DNA of 37,732 bases from positions 14,453,244-14,490,975 of the forward strand of contig NC_049990.1 in assembly GCF_000003815.2 (NCBI RefSeq), read 5' to 3'. Positions 31,501 through 37,732 of the stretch are shown here, piece after piece. Both the position numbers and the translations under genes were made by a program. The stretch is from Branchiostoma floridae (lineage: Eukaryota; Chordata; Leptocardii; Amphioxiformes; Branchiostomatidae). The first letter of the stretch is position 1, and every line of letters begins with the position of its first letter. The notes under the pieces were generated by a model that saw nothing but the letters and a program-made list of their open reading frames with translations, had not been told where the DNA came from and did no database searches.

Positions 31501-34500
31501 CAAAGTTGCTACTTCGGGGGAATACACTATCCCGGATATATCCGGGTGCGGCACACATGGCATGTATATGTGTGCCGGATATATCCGGGTTTGGCAGTTT
31601 TTTATTTAACACAAAAAGTTCAGAAACTCATTGTAGCACCACATGACATTTCTTGTAGATTGCCTTTATGATCCCATCGCAAACCTCATACGACTTCAAT
31701 ATGACAAAATTGATTCTGAGATGGGATTATGAATCTAAACAAAAGTTTCGTTAACATGATTGTGGTCTGTCAAATGCATTGCATTATATATCATTGGGAA
31801 GCTTATTCTGTGCCCTGTATGATATTACGGAGGTATGCTTGATAAAGATTCAGGTTTCTTAAACAGATTCGGTTCCAAGCGTATAGCTTGTAAATACAAC
31901 TCTTTTACAAACACCTGTCTTCTGTAAATCCTGGTATTTTATGATTCCTTAATTTATTTTACAGCTCTGGTTTGCATCGACGTTCGCGATAACATCCTGA
32001 TCTACGGTGGATCCCGGTACAAGGTCTACAACACAAGGAAAACAGCTTCGGACGCGTCGACGGAGTGCAGGAAGGAAGGCGGGTACCTGGCGTCTTCGAA
32101 TGATGAAGAAGAATGGGCTGCAATTTTGCGTCTCAACGACTGTGTCGGTAAGAGACTTCATGTACTTGTTCTATTTCTTTCTTTGGATTCATCAAAGAGT
32201 GAAGGGGATGGAAAAAACAGGTGCAAAATGCACCTGTGAAGACCGCCCTCACGCACATAAAACACATACAAGGCACAACATAGACTATACAATAATATAT
32301 ACAATAGTAGCATCAAATGACATTATCAAAATATATATTCGTAACTTACATTAGGCAAAATCATGGTACAATGACACAAAATGAAAAAGCGTGCGAAAAA
32401 CTAGCGCGGTCTTGATGCTAGGCAAAAACTGCAACCACAGCAACAGTCCAGGTACAGGGAATATCTACAAAATGTCTCACTGGTGGCTAGGATGGCAGAC
32501 GTGGGATTGAGAGACGACGTGTTTAATTTCTGGCATTCATGGCTAGGTGTTTATGGCATTATTTCCTGTCAAAATGTCGTGTAAAAAGGTACCGTTGATA
32601 AATGTAAATAGTTTATCTACGTACGTCTACGATGAATTAAACAATGGTATCAAAAAGTCGTCTACATTTAGATTTGGTAACATACGATCATCTTTTTTTG
32701 TTATTTTATTCTTAAAATATGGTGATCAAGTAAAAATCAAGTGCAATCAATATTGATATGTATGATTTTTTCCGTGAAGGTTGATGGATTTTTTTTTTGG
32801 TCACACGCAACGAAATTCCGTCCATTGGCGAAAAAAAAGGAAGCTGGCAAGAGCTCTTCTTGCTACATAACATTTATCAAGGACATTTTAATGACCTTGC
32901 TAGAATAAATGTATACATTAATCACACTAAAACACATCAAGGACGTCATTTTAATGTCCTTGATCAGAAAGAATGGATCAAACGGCTCGGAAAAGTAACA
33001 TGCAAGGCTTAACCCGTCCATTTACACATGCAACTTAACTATTTCCGTGTCAAAATATGTAACAAAAAGGGCAACTTAAACTAGTCTGCGGTGAAGATGG
33101 CTAACAAAAAACAGCCTGGGGGATTTAATGGCACATTTTATACAATAAATCCCTCCCTTTGATTTGTTACTAAGACCATGTTGATTTGATTATATGGATG
33201 ACATCCGCGCTCGCATCAATTTTCGGCCGTTTCCAAAAAAAAAAGGTTTCGACCACACCATAAATTGTGCAAAGCAGCTGCAAAATGAGCACAAATATTC
33301 TGTAGATTAAAAAAAAAGTATCATAAAACAGATAACTAATCATAGTCTAATGCCATAGAATGCCAAAATAAATCTAAAGTCAAAGAATAAGACTTTATTT
33401 CTGTAAGGACAGAAAGAAAAAATCTACTGTTGGTAGGGGGACAGTACAGAAAATTAGGTCCCGTTCAGGTCCAGAGGATTATTTTCAGGTCCGGATCTCC
33501 CATCCATCTCCCAAGTAATAAAGGCTAACTGTCTCTGTACCTTTGACTGTAGAAACTTGGTACAATTGACTATAAACTCTACTTGACTTCCTCTTCTTGG
33601 CCCAAATGCTGACATAGTGTGTCCATTTTGTAATTGGCGAAACCTGTTCCTCTGATTTTTTTCCAGGTCTGTTTTTTTCGGATTGGTCCAAGAAGAAAAA
33701 AATGTCTTGCACCCGTATAATGTACTGGTCCCTACACCTAACTGTTGGCATACTATGTGTGTTTAGTCCTATGTTAAACCTTCCTGGACACTTGGATTTC
33801 ATACTGGAGGCAACTTTTTTGGGGGGCCAAACTTTTTTTTATTCGCTCGCTCGCATCAGTTATGGAGTTCCCAGAGGATGTCATCCATTTAATCAAATCA
33901 ACATGGCCTAATGTTCTGAATAAAAGGAATTGCTGTTAGACTGAAAGTATGTATATACCAAAACCTGTATCATATTTTCTTGGGAAAATTTTGAAATGAA
34001 AATAAATGGACAGGCGAATAAGAAAGCATCAAATAAAATCGGTCTGGCATAATGGTACATATACGTATTGAATAATATGATTCTAAATTAAATGTACCAT
34101 ACGGACGTTTAACCCACTGCCAACATGTCACACTGTAGTGAATATTTCTGTATCTCGATAGCCTGACGTATATAACTGCTCTTAGGCATAGCACACCTTT
34201 GTGGCACATATTTTGCTTTTTGTGTGCGTTCGACTTTCTCATTTCTATATATTTAGCGCTACGATTCTTCGCCAGGTGTGTGGCTAACAAGTGATCCTTC
34301 GTGGGTTGTGGACTACACCGGCCCGGTGTATGCGTCATATGAAGTCGGAAAGGCGTTAGATGGGAACACTGGGACCTACTGGGACGCAGTGGGCACCGGC
34401 CGGTACCACAACAACTGGTACATCGTACTGGACCTCACAGAGCCCCATACACTGATCGGCATCGCACTAAATAACTACGGAGACACGGTGCATGACATCT

Positions 34501-37500
34501 CTGCCTTCACGTTGCAAAAGTCGGATATTGGGAGTCCGTACAGCTGGGAGGACGTAGTGACCGTAACTTGTGTACAGGGAGGGACAGACCAGCGGCAGGA
34601 GTTCGGCGGGTTCCAGGGAACAGCGCGGTACTGGAAGTTTCTGGTTTATGAGACTCACTCAGGCTGGCAGCCATGGCTCAAGGAACTACAATTTCAAAAA
34701 GGTAAAAGAAAAAAGTCATTTCTATTTATGCAACGTACCTCTACGTGGAAGGTTCACAGTAAAAAGTTGTGAAAGGGTAACGGCGTATTGACTTCAAGTG
34801 GGTAACGATGGGATGGGGAAATGATTATGTTTAGCAAACAAATGCATAAAAACAAAGGGATATGTACAAAAATTCGATACCCTTATGCTAGCAACGCCAT
34901 CGGAAAAAACAGAGTTACATAAATAAAAATGATGTAATAACACAGAAATGAACAAAATTTGCTAAAGGTTAAAGGAGTTGAAAGGAATAAAATTGGCTCA
35001 GAAACCTGAATCCAAAGTTGGCCCCAAGACAGCAACCGACCCATTGTCCCTAGGGCATGAAAAATGCTAGGGGGTATTTACTTTTGCCTTTGAGCACAAT
35101 GCTTCAACTAAAGTGTGTGTAAAAAATTGTTTTGGCATTTACCATTCCTGCCAATGTACCATGATTTTGCGCAACTGCCTGATTTTTACCATTGACTGTT
35201 AATGTAAATAGGAGGAGAAACCCGAACAATAGGAGTAATGGATGAGGATGGTGATGGGCTGTGGTCTCTTTCGGACGGCACCGATGTCACGTGGTCTGCT
35301 TGGGCACCTGGGTATCCATCAGCCCCCACGGCTGACGCCTGCGCACAAGTAACATCCGGTGGCTGGTCTGACGATATCAGTTGCAGCTCGCTGAACAGGT
35401 TCATCTGTGAGCTGCCCTACAGTAAGACAAACTTCAAAACAATTTCATAAAGTGAAATATGAGAAAAATTTGAATAATCTTATATCCTCTATCAAATCGA
35501 GTAAACCTTCCCACGCCTTCTTTATCTTGTTCAATATTACAGACAAATTACTAACAAATGAGTTATGCTAGTTCACCTTTATTCGCAGGATAACATATAT
35601 CTAAGGCATTTAAACACAGAGTTTTAGAGTTATTATGTCGATGTATGGTGGTTTTAAACTGTCATGTTGTCTAGAATATGAGACATGAATTAGTATTGAA
35701 TTTCGGTTTTTTAGAAAGTGCCGCGGATAATAGACACACTGTCGGGACTTGATTATCTTCGCCCAAAGTGGAGGATTTGTAACGCATACCCTCATTGTAT
35801 AAGCTGTAGCGGCATGGCAACAGTGTATGGATTAAAATACTTATTATCACTTTTCATGGACGCATTCCTTTATATCTTTCATAGGTGACGACTGTCGAGT
35901 GAATGGACAGAACTATGGCGGAAATATAAATTATACCTTGGAGGGACGGGACTGCCAAACGTATGCATTTGTATTCAAAATGACATTTCAGATTTATAAT
36001 CTCATGCTTTTGGTGAATTTCTACATTGTTTTGTACTTTTTACATGCACAGTTAATTTACTTTGTTGTTTGATGGATGTTGAGACACACTGTGTCGAGCA
36101 TCCATTCAGACAGAGTTAATAGTCAGGTGAAGGTAGTTAATTTTTTTTTCAATTTATATATCTAATATAACGTTATGAAATATCAATTTGATAACAGTTT
36201 GAAATTTAAAAAAAGTTACACTCATCTTACCAGAAATACTTCCTTTCCTCTGTCAGTTGGGGCACTAACTCGCCACATTCGGAGACCCAGTCACCCCAAA
36301 ATTCCGAGCCTGACGTTGGAAACAAGTGCAGAGACCCTGGCGGAGATGGCTACAACTGGTGCTACACTGTGGACCCGGCCAAGAGATGGGAAGAATGTCC
36401 AATACCCAGCTGTGGTACATGTCCAGACGTATTTTTAGATATTACCAAGACACGTTGTCCAACTCCCATGTATTTCCATACATTGTAACAATAGGTTAGA
36501 CTCACCATACTCCAATGGAGTGGCTGTCCATCATTACCGCATCAAAGTTCTTCTTGTCATTATTATCATCTATTTCTGCAAACTAGCTAAGTTAACAAGG
36601 CGTAATGTAGGTGCATGTCAGAGTGAATATTGATTGCCATTTGGTGGGTACATTGTGTAGATGCTGATCGGAGTTTGTAAATCTTAAGATAAATGTTTCT
36701 TTAACACAAATAAAAGACAGTCACAATTTCTAAACTCCCATCCATGTGGTTTGAGGTTAAGTATGTATAAATGCGTGACAACCGTGACAATAACAGACTC
36801 CTAGTATTCCGATCGGCAGAAACTCCAATCGGGATCTTTACCGGTCAGAATGAAAATTCTTTTCTATTCCTGGGAATTCGTAGTGTATCTTAGAAATTCA
36901 ATGTATTCCAGATATTCCTTTGGCCAAATTTTGTCAGGATTCGAAGTGGCTTTTCGTTTCGGTTCTCCATCGATTGAGATAAGAATGTTTAGAATAAAGT
37001 TGGGGTGCCGTACAATGCGTTCATACTGCAGTTAGAATAGTTAAAATACACTTTAAATGCCGTTCGATATTTCTCCACTTTAGAATTAATACACCTGGAA
37101 AATTTTTAGCATGTCAAAAACTTTGGGACAGCCAAAATAACTGGCTCAAATACCTGGAACGCTGTGAGAATATCTAGAATACACTAATAATTCCCAAGAA
37201 TAGAAAAAAATTCATTCGGATGGTATACCGACTCCTTTATGCTCTCGTGTGAAGGGGCCTTTTTATTTAGAGCTTAATGTATTCGACATAAAAGCAAATT
37301 TTCCTTTCTCCACCTAGCACACAATGCTGGACTGGTGCCCTGTGACAACATTCTTGGTAAACAGATGGACGACGCCGATCCAGACGGAGGATTGTTACAC
37401 TTCGAGGCCAAGTGTGATCGCCAGCAGGGTGCCACCGTCAGAATCAGCGTAGTGGTGGAGGCCGAAGGGCGTCCTCCTGTCTATAGCTTTCTTACCATCC

Positions 37501-37528
37501 ATCCCGGTGAATCCACTCTCAATCTGAA
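25493..37528 (+). CDS. gene C: secreted/membrane mosaic protein with REJ-like, C-type lectin, discoidin and kringle modules (13 exons seen, 3' incomplete)
   Basis: Exons 25493-25520, 26255-26413, 27845-28288, 28615-28744, 29191-29275, 30096-30242, 31037-31277, 31965-32147, 34276-34701, 35212-35421, 35885-35960, 36257-36414 and 37318-37528 join in one frame to 832 residues and two bases. Order: signal peptide (1 to about 24), Cys-rich segment (25-62), discoidin/F5-8C (63-210), a region with REJ-module features (211-411), N half of a C-type lectin domain (412-472), second discoidin (473-614), C half of the lectin domain (615-684), kringle (685-762), unrecognised domain (763-832). REJ plus lectin is characteristic of polycystin-1-like proteins, whose GPS, PLAT and membrane parts would lie beyond the right edge. 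The role would be ligand binding at the cell surface. The family assignment is moderate, because the REJ-like region is short (about 200 residues). Confidence 0.75.
26255..26413 (+). CDS. gene C exon 2: signal peptide end and Cys-rich segment
   Basis: A 159-bp phase 1-1 exon after CAACCTTTAG. After the hydrophobic core comes RLTQSNPCRSVPASVLAC and a segment with six cysteines in all (for example GDTCTVCTRTGG). I do not recognise this small module. Confidence 0.7.
27090..27266 (-). mobile_element. decayed tRNA-derived SINE, gene C intron 2
   Basis: The minus strand starts near 27266 with CCCTGTGGCGCAAGCGGTAG, matching a tRNA A box (TGGCNNAGNGG type). A degenerate B box (GGGCCTGAGTTCTACTT) follows about 50 bp later. 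It is related in its head to the element at 30303-30504. Confidence 0.5.
27845..28288 (+). CDS. gene C exon 3: discoidin (F5/8 type C) domain 1
   Basis: A 444-bp phase 1-1 exon. Discoidin hallmarks are AIDCNYDTFWQTE, HWMILDLQTVHKI, FILEASMVDPYDWV and FGGFAEMGRYWKITL, ending in VRDVCFYG. It aligns along its length with exon 9. Such domains bind lipids, glycans or proteins. Confidence 0.8.
28451..28502. other. short hairpin in gene C intron 3
   Basis: CCAAGAAGGTTAAAAA is followed after a few bases by TTTTTAACCTCCTTGG, giving a stem of about 16 bp with a single bulge or mismatch. It may be a small foldback relic. Confidence 0.5.
28615..28744 (+). CDS. gene C exon 4: start of REJ-like region
   Basis: A 130-bp exon between CACTGCAG and GTGACC, with three cysteines (PKPCPQLHVDCDFDG and EQPCHV). 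The phase leads into the next exon through a split Ser codon. Confidence 0.6.
29191..29275 (+). CDS. gene C exon 5
   Basis: An 85-bp exon after GTCCCCACAG, encoding KDNPLQVMRNGDLTLHG and then VSFDCEDAYE two residues later. The donor GAG|GTTTGT is acceptable but not strong. Confidence 0.6.
30096..30242 (+). CDS. gene C exon 6: REJ-like strand segment
   Basis: A 49-codon phase 0-0 exon. It contains SAIWTVPVND and then RLHIYLPANTMPLRVFHFQ. The pattern W-T-V followed by LP-x-x-T-x-P-x-x-x-Y/F-x-F is typical of REJ modules in polycystin-1-family proteins. Confidence 0.65.
30303..30504 (-). mobile_element. tRNA-derived SINE, gene C intron 6
   Basis: On the minus strand from 30504, GTCTGTGTGGCGCAACGGCT holds an A box and GGTCCTGAGTTCGATACTC (30460-30442) a good B box at tRNA-like spacing. 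An unrelated tail of about 130 bp follows. Anticodon-arm pairing is poor, so it is a SINE head rather than a functional tRNA. Confidence 0.65.
31037..31277 (+). CDS. gene C exon 7: REJ-like segment
   Basis: 80 codons plus one base, unusually GC-rich for the window. It encodes LQVIMQAPSSSHVSVGVAQT, then HIVASLGNAARTVDGGDFW and SWDPEGVIPSSDFSYNWTC. The sequence I-A-x-L-G-G-x-x-R, then S-x-D-P-E, then F-x-Y-x-W-x-C resembles REJ modules. Confidence 0.7.
31290..31729. repeat. direct repeats enclosing paired palindromes, gene C intron 7
   Basis: ATTTCAATGTGATAAAAGTGATTCTGTGATGGGATTATG at 31321-31359 has a diverged direct copy at 31691-31729. Between them the perfect palindrome CCCGGATATATCCGGG (31531-31546) recurs at 31575-31589, and the spacer is itself partly inverted (GGCACACATG and CATGTATATGTGTGCC). 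Confidence 0.55.
31965..32147 (+). CDS. gene C exon 8: N-terminal half of a C-type lectin domain
   Basis: A 183-bp phase 1-1 exon. It encodes YKVYNTRKTASDASTECRKE followed by GGYLASSNDEEEWAAI, the first strand, first helix with its conserved Cys, G-x-L-A and second helix of a C-type lectin fold. The fold is incomplete without exon 10. Confidence 0.8.
33424..33722. mobile_element. decayed relative of the hAT MITE at 16801-17209
   Basis: GGTAGGGGGACAGTACAGAAAATTAGGTCC parallels TAGGGCTGGGTAACGGTACAGAAAATTCAGGTCC of the intact copy. TTCAGGTCCAGAGGA and, near the right end, GGATTGGTCCAAG followed by a poly-A-like stretch also recur. The terminal repeats and target duplication are no longer clear. 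Confidence 0.6.
34276..34701 (+). CDS. gene C exon 9: discoidin domain 2, inserted inside the lectin domain
   Basis: A 426-bp phase 1-1 exon (142 codons, divisible by three). It encodes KALDGNTGTYWDAVG, NWYIVLDLTEPHTLIGIALN, FTLQKSDIGSPYSW and FGGFQGTARYWKFLVYETHS. It is a paralogue of exon 3. It lies between the two lectin exons, so skipping it would restore a continuous lectin domain. Confidence 0.8.
35212..35421 (+). CDS. gene C exon 10: C-terminal half of the C-type lectin domain
   Basis: A 210-bp phase 1-1 exon. It encodes IGVMDEDGDGLWSLSDGTDV, TWSAWAPGYPSAP, ADACAQV, GWSDDISCSS and FICELP, which provide the remaining three canonical cysteines and the long-loop region. The EPN or QPD calcium/sugar motif is replaced by a YPSAP-type loop and WND by WSD, so classical mannose or galactose binding is doubtful. 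Confidence 0.85.
35885..35960 (+). CDS. gene C exon 11: kringle, first part
   Basis: A 76-bp exon after TTTCATAG encoding CRVNGQNYGGNINYTLEGRD then CQ. This gives kringle cysteines 1 and 2, and the NYT sequon may carry a glycan. Confidence 0.8.
36257..36414 (+). CDS. gene C exon 12: kringle, second part
   Basis: A 158-bp exon after CTGTCAG encoding WGTNSPHSETQSPQNSEPD, then KCRDPGGDGYNWCYTVDPAK and RWEECPIPSC. All six kringle cysteines are present across the two exons. The intron between them is at a usual place for kringles. Confidence 0.85.
37318..37528 (+). CDS. gene C exon 13: unrecognised beta-rich segment
   Basis: A 211-bp exon after CACCTAG, ending before GTATGT. It encodes GLVPCDNILGKQMDDADPDG, then HFEAKCDRQQGATVRISVVV and GRPPVYSFLTIHPG. 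It may be a further REJ-family part, but I cannot name it. The gene continues beyond the window. Confidence 0.65.
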
Positions 37529-37732
37529 GTATGTATTACCTTCACCATAAGGTTAATGTGTTTGATTCCATGCCTGCTTTTGTTGCTGTGTACGTATGTA
37601 TGGTTGTGTTTGTTTGTAAGCAGTACGACTATGGAGGCTGTAGATGGATATTTGGCAGGTGGGGAGTTGTTCGGGAGAACAAGTTTAAGTTCGATAATGT
37701 AGTCTCCAAGCAGACCCAACGGTGCCTTAGAG

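Noticed and set aside
37621-37732. possible fourteenth exon of gene C at the right edge
   Set aside because: A frame (QYDYGGCRWIFG and on) is open to the edge and acceptor-like AG sites exist. The phase required by exon 13 leads to a stop at about 37699 unless a weak donor is used, so it cannot be settled.

Overview
The window looks like invertebrate chordate genomic DNA, most likely a lancelet (Branchiostoma). This is inference. The evidence is short exons with GT/AG introns, many small non-autonomous DNA transposons and tRNA-derived SINEs, and mosaic proteins joining REJ-like, C-type lectin, discoidin and kringle domains next to a membrane NHL-propeller gene. There are three 100-N assembly gaps (5325-5424, 10806-10905, 19210-19309). 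All gene models were spliced by hand from reading frame, splice sites and intron phase. No transcript data were available.

Layout: (i) 1-438, minus: an open coding stretch with a well-placed ATG that runs off the left edge; product unknown. (ii) 439-5424: no host gene recognised; a decayed repetitive ORF lies at about 4070-5130. (iii) Gene A, plus, about 6008-10905+: a probable type II membrane protein. It has a cytoplasmic array of about eleven-residue acidic units carrying fourteen Y-x-N motifs, one membrane segment, a Ser/Thr-rich stalk and an NHL beta-propeller cut by a gap in its last blade. (iv) 10906-12539: a transposon with inverted ends, a second copy of the block that lies just upstream of gene A, and a diverged tandem repeat. 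(v) Gene B, minus, 20960-12540: eight exons joining in frame to an 834-residue secreted protein. Its last 567 residues are 56.7 units of a ten-residue Q/A/N/G-rich repeat with no indels. I do not recognise the family and consider it the most novel coding sequence here. (vi) 20961-25492: intergenic DNA between divergent genes B and C, with microsatellites, a 75-bp tandem repeat and a 396-bp palindromic MITE next to the likely gene C promoter. (vii) Gene C, plus, 25493 to beyond the right edge: thirteen exons giving 832 residues so far. The order is signal peptide, Cys-rich segment, discoidin, REJ-like region, first half of a C-type lectin domain, second discoidin, second half of the lectin domain, kringle, unknown domain. 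It resembles the N-terminal ectodomain of a polycystin-1/REJ-family protein.

Genes A and B converge tail to tail; B and C diverge. All introns in gene B, and those flanking both discoidin exons and the lectin halves of gene C, are phase 1, the arrangement that favours exon shuffling and in-frame exon skipping. A and C are cell-surface or secreted modular proteins and B is predicted secreted. Nothing in the sequence shows that the genes act together.
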